Source of the DNA: Annona cherimola
Lineage: Eukaryota > Streptophyta > Magnoliopsida > Magnoliales > Annonaceae
Length of the DNA stretch: 64,000 bases
Direction of reading: 5' to 3'
NCBI GenBank assembly: GCA_030490835.1
Contig: CM059971.1
Span: forward strand, 25,165,817-25,229,816
The notes beneath the pieces are model-generated. The model worked only from the letters and a program-made list of their open reading frames with translations. It ran no database searches and was not told where the DNA came from. This document shows positions 1-12,400 of the stretch, piece by piece. Every line of letters begins with the position of its first letter. Position 1 is the stretch's first letter. A program made the position numbers and the translations under genes.

Positions 1-657
1 TATCATTTTACTCTTTGAAGATCTATAACTATATTTTAAATTGATTTTTCACCATTGTTCTTATCTTTTTTCTTTTTTTTTTTTTTATGTCATCCAATAT
101 ACCATAATTTGTACCTGTTAATCTCTCTATGTTTATGGTTAACTTCTCCATTTTAGTCTCTTGGTGGCAAATTATATTAGTGCTTCTTATACTTTCCACT
201 GGTTTTATAATTTTTTTATTAAAGAGTCCAAATATACCATGAGGCTTGGATCTTGGGTTTTTTGGGAGTTGTGACTACCTTCTTTACCTAACAATGTCTA
301 GAATGACATGAGAATCTTTTCCTACTTTTCACTATAACTGGATGTTGTGTTAGGGCATCGCTTCTAGGGAAGTGCCACAAAGTGGTTATTTTTGACTATA
401 TTTGGTTTGCTGCAATGCATCACTTTGGGGAAATGCCATAACAATCCTTTATTATTTTTCACTCCTGTTAGGCCATGCTATAGTGGTTTGCTGATAGAGA
501 ACTTCTAGCATTAACAATGTGAAATGTTTTTCAGAATCCTTAAAAAAGATGTGACTGAAGTTTTTTATACCATCAACTACCAAGATTAGGTGCAAAAATT
601 GCTTTTTATTTGAGCTTGTGATCGACAAAAAGAGGAAAACTCTTATTAGCAAGGTTA
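1..657 (-). mobile_element. RTE-type LINE fragment, 5' part, running off the window edge
   Basis: On the + strand this stretch keeps the same order of landmarks as the reverse of the full RTE copy at 46770-49977. It has the complement of the endonuclease region (cataatttg near 105), the 'ccatgaggc' block near 236, the 'aaccggatgttgttg'-like block near 330, repeated 'cacttctagggaa'-like modules and the 5'-end block ending 'aaggttac' near 650. It is strongly diverged and has no usable ORF. The 3' part would lie left of base 1. It is read as an old antisense RTE 5' end. Confidence 0.65.
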
Positions 658-1166
658 CTTAAGTGCAAGATTTTGGAGGGCATTGACAATGTTGCAATAA
701 TGAGTTGGAACTTGAATCTAAGAACAAATCACCATCAAGAGCAATGGGCTCACAACCAATAGAGATTGGAGTACTGAGAGGCTTAGATCCATCTTTGTTA
801 GTGCGCCTTAGCAAATACAAGATATATTTGGATTGCGTTAGCTAAAGCTAGAAGAATAAAGTGTTGAACTTCGATGTCAAGAAATTAAGTGAGACGATTT
901 GAATCGTTTTTGCAAATTCAATACTCAAAAATTGAATTAAATTTATAAAAGGTGCTTTACGGTTGCCATTTAATATAATATCATCCGCACAAATTGTTAG
1001 GATTTGTATCTTGTATTTTGCATATTGGTTTTGCTAAGTACCTATATTAGTTTTTTTTATAGGCGTATCAATTAAAAATTCAGCATAGCCTTTAAAGATG
1101 TTCCGTTGGGGTGTGAGATAGAAGTTAATCTAAATATTTTTATTTGGAGTGTGTGAGAGATTTTTT

Positions 1167-1648
1167 GTGACCGCCGAGTTCCAATCAAACTAAAAGAAAA
1201 ATTTTATAAGACTGCAATTAGACCTGCTATGCATTATCGGGCAGAATGTTGGGCAGTTAAAGAACAACATATATAAAAAATGAGTGTAGCGGAAATGGGA
1301 ATGTTAAGGTGGATGAGTGGTAAAACAAGAAAAGATAAAATTAGGAATGAAATAATTCAAAAAAACTTATAAGTGAGACCAGTTTGTGATAAAATGAGAG
1401 AAAATAGATTAAGATGGTTTGGTCATATTAAAAGGAGGTCCAAAGTAGCACCGGTTAGGAAAACAGAGTCTATCTATGTAGAGGGTAATAGGAGAATGAG
1501 TGGAAGACCCCAAAAAAATGGATGGAAATAATTAAATAAAATTTAAAAATATTACAAATTACAGAAAAATTAGTCTTAAATCGCCAAGAATGGCGCAACA
1601 TAATCCATGCAGCCGACCTGTGGGAAATGACTTATGATGATGATGATG
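1167..1648 (+). mobile_element. 5'-truncated RTE LINE with target-site duplication
   Basis: In frame, with a few stops, the + strand encodes the C-terminal end typical of plant RTE ORFs: [17 protein letters not shown], then [19 protein letters not shown], then [11 protein letters not shown]. It ends in the RTE simple tail (ATGATGATGATG) at 1638-1648. A 16-bp direct repeat flanks it, GTGTGAGAGATTTTTT (1151-1166) and GTGTAAGAGATTTTTT (1649-1664), with one mismatch. This is a textbook target-primed insertion of a 5'-truncated copy. It sits inside LTR-like sequence (see 1665-3620). Confidence 0.88.
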
Positions 1649-1664
1649 GTGTAAGAGATTTTTT

Positions 1665-3620
1665 ATTTATATATTTTTAACTTGTTTTTTTTTTTTTATA
1701 GTGGATTAACATTTCTCTTCCGTGGTTTTTCTTTTTTCCTTTCTAGGTTGAAGAATTTTCCACGTAAATCTTAGTAGATGATTTCATTGGTGTTTATTTG
1801 ATCTTATTTCTCGTGTGCTTCCTCTGGAATCTGTTTCAATCCGAATCACGTTTTATAGCAAGTAATATCGGAGGTATGGTTGTTGTTATGATTCGGGATG
1901 AGAATTGATGGTTAGATCAATGTCTTTGTTGAAAGTAAGATTATGGTGGTGATTGCGAAGATAAAGAATTCGCGATGGATGCAAATGTGCGATGGTGAGG
2001 ATGAGTGGTCATGGAGGAGGTTAGTAGCACATGTTGAAAAGCTAGGATTTCAGAGTTGTAACTGGTGACCGTGAATCTGTTTGGATCAGTGAGAAAAAAG
2101 AATACACAACTGCAGCAGATGGAAACGATTGAACAACAACCAAGGTTGGCCATGCTCAGAGTTGACGGACATGATGGACGACAATGGGGAATAGATTGGA
2201 TGGCATATTCGGGCATTGCGACATCATTGGGTGGTTCCGATCGTTGGTGCTAGGGTTATTGGTGGTAGCAATTATGATGGCGTGTGAGATATGTTCACTA
2301 CAGGAAGATGAGTTTTCCCATATGTGTTGGGTGGTAATGGCAAAGACGGCAACTCGTATGATGAATCTAGCATCATCGATAATGTAGTCTTGCAGGAGAA
2401 GAGCGGACTTGTGAAGGCGGTAAAAAGCTGCTGCTGGTGGCACAATATTCATTGGACAGAGGTGGCATGGGCTGGATAGACGACTAGTGATGCTTGACAT
2501 GGCATCGATTTTGCTGTGTGAAGGAGGTTATGTAAAGAAGGCATGACAATTAGGGTTCGTGTTTTTCCCCTTTGGGAAGAAGGAGAGGCATATGGTTTGG
2601 TGCATCTGAGGTGCATGTAAGCATTGCGTGCGTGTGACTCAATTCGGATGATCCTAGAGTTAGATTTTAGTATTCTAGGTATGAATTTCTATTTTTTTTG
2701 GGTGCTCTAAACACAATGGTGGGATTTGTTTGGCAGATTTTGTTTCGATTATGCTAGTTTGGTGGTATGCAAATCAACGGTGATGTAATGATCAGAGAAA
2801 TTTTGAAGTAGAGATCTGGATGAGACGAGGTGTTCTGGTTCTTGCGGATGGCGTAGAACAAGAGGATGCTAAATCTTTGGATGTAGTCAAGTTGGATCAA
2901 GTAGATCGAGCTTGATTGTGCAGAATTAAGTTCAATTTGATTTTAAGCAACAATTCGTGTCAGATCTGATGTTTTACCATGTGGTTGATTTTGTATTGAG
3001 ATGGTTCAGATCGAGCTAGAGTAGTGTATGTCGTAGAGCTATGGATCTTTTTCATTGTTTGATTATCTATAATTGTATATGATTGTGCCGATGCTGAGAA
3101 TGCTAGAGCACGTGGAGATCGGTTGGTTTTTTTGAGTTTTGCATTGGATAGTGACTATGAGATCTTGAGAATGCATTGGTATTGAATTACGTTAAGTGCC
3201 TAGGAGTCATGTGAATATGATGGTGTTGGAAAACAAATGCAATTCATATTCTTTGTAGCTAATGCATGTAAGACGCTTGATTGAGTTCATGTTTGCTACA
3301 CGAACTTACGTTGGGGTGTGTGGATTCATGCTGGTTTGGAGATGAATGAGGTGGAAAACTGGTTGAACTTAAAGGAAGCTTAGATATTCGTTGGGTGTGA
3401 ACTAGGTAGAAGCTAATGAACTCGAGATGCCTAGAATAGGAGGTAAATGGTCTAGTATAATAGACAAGTTGGATCTTATATCTAAAAGGGGAGAGTTTTT
3501 TGGTGACTCAAATGTGTTTATTAGAATAAAATGATGTGATGTGATACATTTTAAAACCATATAATTTAACTTCTAAGTCAAAGTTGACAATATTATATTG
3601 TGGGAGTTGGAGCCCTAAGT
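1665..3620 (+). mobile_element. Probable decayed Copia-type LTR remnant and unidentified internal sequence
   Basis: From 1700 to 1860 the sequence resembles the 3' (U5) end of plant Copia LTRs: 'ccgtggtttttc...', then 'ttttccacgtaaatctt', then 'tagcaag' followed by 'taatatcggagg', which could be a worn primer-binding site. The LTR seems to continue left of the RTE insertion at 1167. Downstream (1860-3450) is G-rich sequence with short open frames on both strands and no recognisable domain. Around 3455-3620 there is similarity to the TRIM LTR of 18075-18269 (shared 'cattttaaaaccat' and 'gacaatatta'). No matching second LTR was located. The call rests on word patterns only. Confidence 0.3.
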
Positions 3621-4324
3621 TGTTATCTGGCTAGGCTAGGCTATTACCATGTTGAATAGAAGAAGTGTGATTGGAAGAATTATCATGCTGAGCAGAAGTG
3701 TTGTTGGATGCAACAAAACAAAATCCATGCAAATTGCTGCCATCATGTCATAATCCATTGATTTTGTAGGTGGATGATCAGGCTCAAGGTGTATTTTCAA
3801 TGCTAGTGTCACATTTACTAAGCTGACAAGGTTAGATGACAAAACTATTGGTAAAGGGATGAACTCAATTCCTTGCGTTGGCTAACTAGGAAGCACACAA
3901 AGAAGTTTGAAGCTTATTTGCTGTATGGTTAAGGACAAGGAAACAAGTTGTAATAAAAAAGAGAGTCAAAGAAGTGTTTTTCATAAAAATGAGATGGAAC
4001 ATGGGATTGAGCAAGCAAGGTAAGACTAACTTCTACTTTGTGACAATGTTTTCATTCAACATCTTCATTTTATAGAGGAGTGTATGGACAAAATGATATC
4101 AATGGGACTATACTATTTAATGGTAGTTATTTTCAGTACGATGCAAGAAGTTGTTTCAATCAAAGGTGTATGGAGGTACAAAAAATGAATAGAATTTTTT
4201 TTTTTTGATCAACAAGAATAGAAAATTTTAAACATCCATCTTTGCTCTTGAATTTTTCAAAATTATAACCATGCACAAATCTTTTATGTGATAACATTTA
4301 TTTGTGTCATTGAATAGATTATGA

Positions 4325-4608
4325 TAGAACCTACCTATGTGAGTCGTTGTGGCATGTGTGGTGAGTTGTTGGCACGTGTGGTGGTGTTGAGATGGTTTAA
4401 TAAGAGGTAGAATTGGGGTGGTGCGTGATCTATATGAGGCTAGGTGGACAATTAAATCGGTGCGAGTGAACTCATGGCTTGGGTTTTGTTTTCTCATTTT
4501 CTCATTTCCTCCTTTCATGCATGTAATTTCATTGTAAAGAATAGTGTAAAAAATCTTGCAAATTCAATATCTCATTTACTTTCTCTTGTTCAATTTAAAA
4601 ACCCATCA
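4325..4608 (+). repeat. Left LTR of the 4.3-7.9 kb element
   Basis: It shares with 7578-7854 the ordered blocks 'cctatgtgag', 'gtggtggtgttgagatgg', 'tctatat', 'tttctcatttt' and 'ccttgcaaattcaat'-like sequence. The 'tctatatgag' / 'tctatataagg' position suits a TATA box about 120 bp into the repeat. The two copies are clearly diverged by many substitutions and small indels, so the insertion is old. The repeat ends ACCCATCA just before the candidate primer site. Confidence 0.6.
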
Positions 4609-5904
4609 TTGGTAGTAGAATTTCAATTTTTTACATTGATGAATCTATAATGGGAAACTCCGTAAAGTGTTTTGTAGTGGAGATTGAAGTTGGATTCAAT
4701 CAACTATATTCATGAGACCACAATGTTGAGGACAGACTTGTTCCAACAATAGTCTTTGAGGCACAAAGATAATCTCATCAACATTGTGAACACAAAGAGG
4801 GAAGAGGAATTAGGTGCTCTATCTTGCTAGAGTTATTTGTCATCAAGAGCAGAGATTGTGAGGGAGCTTAACAACGTGGTTGTGGAGCAAAAATTGGTGC
4901 AAGATTCAAACTGCCATTGTTGAGAAGTTCTACTTTGACCTTTTCAAGTTTCACACCTTCATGAAGGTGCACAGAGACATTCATTATAGTAAATGTCTAG
5001 TGAACCATCTTTCCAACTTTGAATCATCTGATTCGATGGGGTCCTCACCTCCACGTTTTGCAACACCTTGTGATTTTCTCTTTAATTGATTGACACCTAT
5101 GGAGGAGGTATCTTTTGATCTTGTTACAACTGAGCTGATTTTGCATTTGTTGTTGCGTACGTGGAGCTGGAAAGAAAATTGACAAAGACAAAGCAAGCAA
5201 TGTAGTTGTTGAAGGAGTTGCTGATTGTGGTTTGCAACATTGTAAAATGTTAGCCAGGCTAGATTGTTGATAGTTTATGGTGAGGAGCCAAAAATTTGTA
5301 GGTGGTGGAGATGACACTGGAAGATGGTGTGATTCTTAACTTTGATGTTGCATTGTTGGAGTATGCCAATCTTGTGTCTTGATTGCTTGGGAAATTGGAG
5401 GAATGGGTCGGTCTCGTCAATTTTTAGATGTGAGATCCAGGTGGGATGTTGATGTTGGATGATTGGGTAGTCATAAACCAGAAGGCTCAGTATCCAAAGT
5501 ATTCATGAGGTGAGACTTTGATTGTGTGATTTCATTTTCAAGCATGGAGAGTTTAGGTTTCAGACGAATTTTCTTTCCATCTGCCATTGTTTATCAATTG
5601 TTAGCTATTGAGTTGCTCTTTACAGATGACAATGGTTGTTTACAGTTGTTGCTTGTTGCAGTTGTGGAAGTTTGTTAGGTGATCCAAGTTGGTCACCTCC
5701 ATTGTGAGATCCGTGTTAGGTGGAAAGGCCTTCCAACTTGTGATGGCAATAGAGGAGTTGTCTTTATTTTCATAGCTTCTGGTAGTGGTAGGGAGAAATG
5801 TTAGAGTTTTGCAGATGTTCCTCTCTCTTTTCCAAAATTAGGAGTCAAGAATTCGAAAAAGGAGGAATCGTTGCTTTCACTTGTGCTAGGACTGTCTTCC
5901 GGGC

Positions 5905-7440
5905 ACCATCTATTCGGATCAAGGTTTTGAATATCGGGGGCGAGGTATTGGCCTCCTCTAAAAATGATACAATATGGACGTATCATATCAGTACCGGATC
6001 GTATTTGACAGAATTTTTTTAACCCAAAAAATATGTAATAAATTAAAAAAATGAGAAATGAAAGTATATAATTAGTTTACATTTTGACTATGTATAGGAT
6101 GACGTATCGGTCCATTTTGTCCTCTAAGTAGTTGTTTACAGAATACGTGAAATATGGTTTTTATATGCAATATTACAACTAGAAATAAAAAATATCATGC
6201 TGAAATTAAATAATAAAAGTGAAGAGAAATTTGAAATAATAAATTCTTCTACAAAATTTGCACATATCTAATTTGTTATCATCCTGTTCTAACTCTTTCT
6301 TGGAATTTTCATCTAATATCGTTACTATCATTTTCTTGCCCTTTGCCCATTGAAAATTTTTAATTTAATCTTCACATAAACATAATAAATAGAGAATAAG
6401 AAAACTAAGTATTAATGAAATCTAAAATGAAATAGGAATATTTCAGAAAATGTGATTTTTAAATATGCAAATTAAAAATATATCTGTACTCAAAATACAA
6501 AGGTAAAATGCAGATTTTACTTTTATCTCAAGATGGGAAAAACGAATCAGCTACAAAAAATTAAAATTTTCTAATTTTTAGAATTATTTATTTCTAAAAA
6601 ATTTAAAAAATAATTCAAAATAAAAATTATAGATCTAGGCTTAAAACAGAGGTAAACTGCATATTGTAATTTTACATGAAGATAGGAAAATGAATCAGCC
6701 AGGAAAATTAATATTTTCTAATTTTTGAATTGTTCTTAAACTTGTAAAAAATAATTTAAAAATAAAAAGTCATAGATCTAGGCTGAAAATAGAGGTAAAA
6801 TGCAGATTTTATTTTTTATCTCACGATGGAAAATGAATTTGCAAGAAAAAATTAATGTTTTCTTATCGTCTAAATTATTTGTTTCTAAATAATTTGAAAA
6901 ATAATTTGAAAATTTAAAAAATTGTAGATCTTGAATAATAATAGAATGATATATGCGAATCACTTGCAGTTCTGAAGTCTAAAACCATATAAATGAGAAA
7001 TTCTTGACCTATGTGGTTTTTTCTGAAATGGGTTCTTATTGCTAGATCTGAAATTACTTCCAAAATAACTAGTTTTCCTTCAAATTGATAGTTTCAATTT
7101 GGTCAAAATCACTTCCTTTACTCATAATAGTGATGAATGTGGAGAAAAAGGTTTTTTAGGGGTTTTAATTTCAATTTTTGGACTTGGACAGAAACCCCTT
7201 TTTCGTTAAAATCGGATAAACAAGCTGTAATTTGGTTTTTAATGTGATTTCATTGCATGGGTGGTTTTGGAAATGATGATAGTATCTTGTAGGGATGAAA
7301 AATGCTTGGAAAATCTTGTTTAGGGAGAAAAATTGAAAATAACATTGTCCAAAGATCCATATGCTGACCAATAGGGCCGATAAGGCCCGATACAGGGCCG
7401 ATAAGGGATAAAATGCTAACTCTAATATGATTTGGAGGCG
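5905..7440 (+). repeat. ATCGG-rich dispersed repeat, copy 1
   Basis: It opens with 'ttttgaatatcgggggcgaggtattggcc...aaaatgatacaatat', closely paralleled at 15530, 57897-58165 (opposite strand) and 62400. It ends among 'gggccgataaggcccgata' motifs near 7380-7410. Its body is AT-rich and non-coding. The layout, with ATCGG motifs at both ends and no ORF, suggests a non-autonomous DNA element, but I see no clean target duplication. Confidence 0.4.
6490..6960. repeat. Degenerate tandem repeat, about 145 bp x 3
   Basis: The word 'aggtaaaatgcagatttta' (or a close variant) recurs at about 6501, 6652 and 6793. Each time it is followed by a 'gatgggaaaa...aatca', 'ttttctaattttt' and 'tagatctaggct' series. 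Spacing is 151 and 141 bp. It lies inside the ATCGG-rich repeat. Confidence 0.6.
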
Positions 7441-7577
7441 TATAGCTAAGTGGTGACACATGTACAATATGACCGATATTCAAAGCCATGGGTTGGATGG
7501 TGTTGGAATTTTATGATTTTGACTTCAGTGAGGATGCTCAATGTCGGGTGTCTTTTGGTGGGGGGGGGGGGGGCGCA

Positions 7578-7854
7578 TTGAACCTGCCTATGTGAGCTGT
7601 TATGGCATGTGTGATGGGCTATTGGCATATGTGGTGGTGTTGAGATGGCTTAATAAATGGAAGAGTTGGGTTGTGTGAGGTCTATATAAGGGTAAGTTGA
7701 CAATAAAACTCTTGTGAATGAATATGTAGCTTTAGTTCTTTTTTCTCATTTTCCCCCTTTCAAATACATAATTTTTCTGTAAAAAGTAGTGTAAACATCC
7801 TTGCAAATTCAATGAAATCATTTGATTTTTCTTATTCCATTGCAAAACCTAACA
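7578..7854 (+). repeat. Right LTR of the 4.3-7.9 kb element
   Basis: This is the second copy of the 4325-4608 repeat, ending CCTAACA. It contains the better preserved TATA-like motif (tctatataagg, near 7680) and a sharp left border at the G-run 7560-7573. Confidence 0.6.
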
Positions 7855-8162
7855 AATTATGCCTCACATTATGGTGAGTATAGTCATTATTTACTATGGT
7901 CAGCCCAAACAAAAAAAAATCTCCATTTAGACTGATTCAAATCCTTTTCTTGCTTCTCTTCACATTTTATGCAAAGGAAAGATGTTTTGGGTGTCAATAC
8001 ATGACTTATGAAAACTGTATTCTGGAATTATTCCTTTTGACGCTTGATTTGTAGTATATGATGTTCGTTCTCCTTCTAAGTCTATCTCTTCTTTTGTTTA
8101 GGAGTAGAGTTTTAAAGAACTTAGTTTTTTGGAATTTATGACCTTAATATTTATTCATTCAG

Positions 8163-8440
8163 GGTGTGTTTATGAAGTGATAAAATTTTTGATGTAAAAT
8201 TTTTTGATTTAGTTGGAAATAATGTGATATAATAGGGGTTATGATTAGTAAAGAGAATAAAGTTAAAATAAATAGATTAGTTGTATAGGTAGTTGTGTAG
8301 AAATGATTCAAATGTAGGGTAGTTACATGGGAAGAAGCTAAAAAATAATTAAAAAATAGGATAGTTATGAAGATCGAAAAGTTTTATATTGAAAAGTTTT
8401 GGTTGAAAAAGTTTTTGTATTTCCCAAACATGCTTTCAAT
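8163..8440 (+). mobile_element. Tourist-like MITE copy
   Basis: It starts GGGTGTGTTTATGAAGTG and ends near 'tttcccaaacatgc', a worn inverted terminus. The core has the family words 'aaagagaataaagttaaaat', 'tagttgt..gtagttgtgtagaaatgatt' and 'gaaaagttttatattgaaaagtttt'. The same words recur in about seven other places in this window. There is no coding capacity, and the 3-bp target duplication is not preserved here. Confidence 0.7.
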
Positions 8441-9390
8441 TTACTGCTTTCTACTGCATGTCCACTTGTGGGTGAGTTCATTATTCTACACTAGTATTCA
8501 TAAAGTCTGCACATGCATATTTTCGTGTACAAACATATTCTCATGTGGACTTGTAGATCTGTTTCTTTATACTGGTTTGCATATATAGATATTGGCTTTT
8601 GAGCCTCACATATACACTCATGCGCCTCGATTGGAATGTGTGAGTACCAACAATATTAGGATTTTGTTTGTTCAAGTTAAGTAATATTACCAATTTATTT
8701 GATTAATACTTGTAAAGTTTGAAATGGCAAAGGGCCTTTTTAGTAGTGAAATGATGAGGCTATTTAAATTTGTTAGTTTTGGCCTTGTTTTCTTTCTTGT
8801 GTAACTTGTTATAGGAGCATTTATGATTTATAGGCATGAAAGGCTTATCTAAAGCTTATTTGGCCCCGTTGTGAAGTTATCGCAAAGTTGTGCGTTAAGC
8901 GATAAACACCAATTTGGAGCTTATCCTTACAATGCTTATTCTAGCTTTTATAGCAAAATTTTTTTGGTGTAATGAATAAGCCATGCCAAACATTCTTGAA
9001 AAGGGGGATACTTCAACGCTTTCTACTTACGGTAGGTTAGGCCAAAAAGATCCTTATTTTTCTACCTTTTATTTCATTCGCATTTTGTGCTTGTTGTTTG
9101 TCTTAATTAGTGAAGGTGTATGTTTACTTTGTTTATTATTCTTTTAGGTAACTTTTTGCTTCTCATACTCCTAGCTTTGTCACATGCATGTATCTTTTTA
9201 AAATGTTTATGAACATGAAGATCCATTTATTCACTAATCTAGGTTGTTTTGATGAACATACAATTTTATGCTAAAATATTTCATATATTAATAAATACCT
9301 TAATCTTTATGCGACAAATTTTCCTTTTTTCATTAACAAATGTATTTACTTGGGCTCTCTAATTGCTGGAATATCCTTCTCGGTTCTTAG
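8441..9390. other. Non-coding stretch before the first recognised exon
   Basis: This is AT-rich sequence with no recognisable coding unit. Around 8850-8990 an imperfect pair 'gcttatttggcc' / 'aataagccatgccaaa' hints at another small MITE. The last 30 bases, pyrimidine-rich and ending cggttcttag, serve as the acceptor of the exon at 9391. No promoter or start codon for the methyltransferase gene could be supported here, so its first exon(s) are probably upstream of the window. Confidence 0.5.
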
Positions 9391-9471
9391 GAGGAAGAGA
9401 AAAGATGCAAAAGGGAAAATTGTGCAAAAGAGAAACAATGCAAGATAGAAAAAAGTACTCCAAGATCAAAG
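9391..9471 (+). CDS. SUVH4: SUVH4 exon (first in window): Lys/Cys-rich N-terminal linker
   Basis: Acceptor 'ggttcttag' and donor 'gtatgc' bound 27 codons, [17 protein letters not shown] continuing to TPRSK. Phase is 0 at both ends, which fits the next exon. The N-terminal region of SUVH4 proteins is basic and poorly conserved, so this exon is assigned by splice sites, frame and composition rather than by a domain. Confidence 0.7.
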
Positions 9472-12400
9472 GTATGCATTTTCTCATTCTTATCTTAATG
9501 CAGTTTCTGGCTTTCTTGCATTGTTTTGTTCCATGACTCGTGGATATTTGTCTGAAGAATATTATGATCTGTTTGACCTAGCTTCTATATGCAGCAAAAT
9601 CTTACTATCGACACTTTAGTCAAAAGTAGCTTCTCTTGAGTGTGCGAGTTATTGTTGTTATTATTATTATTAAGCTATTCTTTATGACAAGCCTTCTAGT
9701 TTTGCCCAAAACACCTTCAAAAATTTTAAAAGTACTGACATACAAGCATAATACTTGGCCAAACAGGCCCTTATTTTGTCTTGCTTGTTATTGGCTTCAT
9801 TAGTTCTTGTTTTCTAGGAATGGTTTTGCTTTATTTCTAATTTGCAATCTGATAAATCTTCTTTTTCTAACCTTAATTGCGAAACACATACAAAAATGGG
9901 AAGGTCGTTGCATCAAAAAAGCTAGTTGAGGATACATATTAGATTCAATACAATGATGTAACATGATACACAGTTGTAGTTGAACATGACTAGGGGTGCA
10001 ACTCGGGTCGGTTCGGCTCTGGTAGTTGTCTACCTTACCCGTACCTTATTTGTAAAAAGCCTACCCTACTCTACCCGTTTGTCGGTTCGGTTTTTAATGT
10101 ACCCTATCCTATCCATTACTCATAGGATTGGTTCCGGTTCCGGTTTCAAATCGGTCCCTTCAATTCACAGGATTAAAATAAACATAAAATTAGTAAAAAC
10201 AAACTAATATACATTGATCAATCAATTTGTGCACACTGATTTTCAATCTCAAGCATATTAATAAATAATTTGATAATGTTCATAAATAATATTAATAGAT
10301 AATTTGATTATGTTGATAAATAATTTAAGCATGCCATTGAGTAGAACAAAAGAAAAGGAGAGATATACCTAAGGTTAGGGGTGGGAATCGGGGCGGGTCA
10401 ACCCGTGACCCGCCCCGACCCTATTTTATACCGGGGCGGGGCGGGTCAAGGGGTTAGAAATGTCTACAAAGTGCGGGTCGGGGCGGACCGGCTGAAGCTG
10501 ACCCGCTTATATGAAGCAACTGCATAAATATTAAATAAGTCATCCCATAATAGACAAACTGAAGTTAGCTCAGTTGGTTGAGCGGAGTGGATAAGAGGAT
10601 GAAGTCGCTGGTTCGAATCATGGCTCGAACTTTTGGGCTTTTCTGAAACAATGTTTTTCACTACCACCAATACAGAATTGCTATGAATATATTTATTTTA
10701 TTTTTCTTGTAAAGGAAAATTAGGATCAAGCCATCCAAAACATACTGTTTTAAACATTATTCATTTTTCACTACCACCAATACAGAATTGCTATGAATAT
10801 ATTTATTTTATTTTTCTTGTAAAGGAAAATTAGGATCAAACCATCCAAAACATACTGTTTTAAACATTATTCATACATTTTTTCATCTCTCCCCCAAACC
10901 TTTGCTTTTCATTGATGACATTTATAATTATAATATTTCCTATTTCTAAACAATGAAACAAAGATAACGGGATATTAAATTGTATTATTAGTAGATGGTT
11001 GTCTGAAATTACATCAAAGCTACATACATCTTTTGCATTTATATTTCACATTTTAAAAAAAGTTCTTTTTTTATTGGTATTATACGACATGAAAACTTCT
11101 TTATATTGGCAATTTTTTTCACAATGTCGCTTCTCCACTATGCAGCTTATGAGACTAACTTTGGATAAATAATTAAATATTTGTCCAACCACTTGGACCA
11201 CTTTTCACGGCGTCGCTCCTCCTCTACGCAACTGATGAGACTAACTTTGGATAAATAATTAAATATTCTTCCAATCACTTTGACCACTTTCATGACAACA
11301 AGACACACTACAACCCACAACTTTTACCCCGTTTGTATAAATCCATCCCGTTCAAGTTCATTATATAATATATTTTCTAAACCTACCCTAAAGGTATGTT
11401 TTATTAACTTGTTCTTATATAGGTGAATAAATATTCATATTTTATTTAAGGATTTATGTTTTACTTTGACTGATTAATAATAGATTGAAGCATATAGTAG
11501 TTAAATTTAATATAGATTTGTTTTTATACTTGATAAGTTCATAAATTCTTAAAAAAAATTTACTCGACCCGTAGTTTTTACCCGACCCGTCGTCCCGAAA
11601 CCGACCCGTTCCCGACCCGAATTTTGTCCCGAGACCTAGTAAAAAAAAGTAAGGGTCAAACCGATCTTGTTCCGACCCGGAAAAAAATAAGGGTCAAACT
11701 AGATTTTTGAAAGTTAGGGTCAGGGTTGGGCACACCCTGACCCGTCCCGACCCGCCCCGATTCCCACCCCTACCTAAGGTCCTATGCTGCTTTCATGTTG
11801 CCTGTTAGTGCCTGGGTGGTGATAGAGATTTGACATCGAGCTTACCATTTGGGCTGAGAATATAACACATAAGATGTCATTTGGTTAAAAAAATCTAAAT
11901 AGAGAAATAAAATAGAATGTAGAAGTAGACATTGAAGGCTTGAGTTGTCTTACTATTTCAAAGAAGTAGGTAGTTGCCGGGAATGGAAGGAGTCTTTAAG
12001 ACCACATATTACAATGAGAATATAAGAAAAATAGGAGTATGGGAGGGGCAGTGGATGCATATGAGATTTTGAGAATATGAATAAAAATAGGTAGTGATTG
12101 CAGCTGAGGACGAGGAGTGGTTGTGGCTCCTATAAGGATGAAGTCCTGGATAAGCTACACGCGCATGGTGAAACTATGAAAACAAAAGGAGAAAGAGAAG
12201 AAGAGGTTGTGGGTACTATTTAGGATTTGGATTTTGAGGGTCGATAAAGGGAAAAGAAGAGTCAAAATAAATGAGAGGAGAGAATGAAGAATGGAGAGGC
12301 TGAAGACTTTGTGGCAACAAAGAGAATGAAAGACGAGAGGAAATGTCGGTGGAGATACTGCACTAGGTTTTTGATGAGAAGAATATTTAAGGGGATGGGA

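Larger units (their letters stand above)
4325..7854 (+). mobile_element. Small non-autonomous LTR retrotransposon, heavily modified
   Basis: Two related direct repeats of about 280 bp lie 3.25 kb apart (4325-4608 and 7578-7854). A possible tRNA primer site, TTGGTAGTAGAATTTC, follows the left repeat at 4609, and a run of 14 G immediately precedes the right repeat like a polypurine tract. No gag-pol ORF survives between them. The internal part holds decayed sequence (4609-5900) and an ATCGG-rich repeat (5905-7440) that looks like a later insertion. 'ttatg' occurs next to both outer ends and may be the target duplication, but the outer borders are uncertain by a few bases. Confidence 0.6.
10376..11772. 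mobile_element. Non-autonomous hAT element (family B), nested in the first
   Basis: The ends are TAGGGGTGGGAATCGGGGCG and its near-perfect inverse (CGGGGCGGGTC words run inward at both ends). The 8-bp target duplication CCTAAGGT is perfect at 10368-10375 and 11773-11780. There is no transposase. Internally it contains a tRNA-like block, a near-perfect 110-bp duplication (10655-10874) and a diverged duplication (11130-11290). Confidence 0.92.

Noticed and set aside
1941..2500. Overlapping open frames on both strands around 2 kb considered as the missing SUVH4 first exon
   Set aside because: No Lys-rich SUVH-like peptide, no donor in phase with the 9391 exon, and the region follows an LTR-like end.
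9890..9945. Possible extra exon ([12 protein letters not shown] in one frame)
   Set aside because: No fitting acceptor and donor in phase between the exons at 9391 and 14408, which already join cleanly.
10561..10632. Functional tRNA gene
   Set aside because: A and B boxes are present but the acceptor and T stems do not pair.
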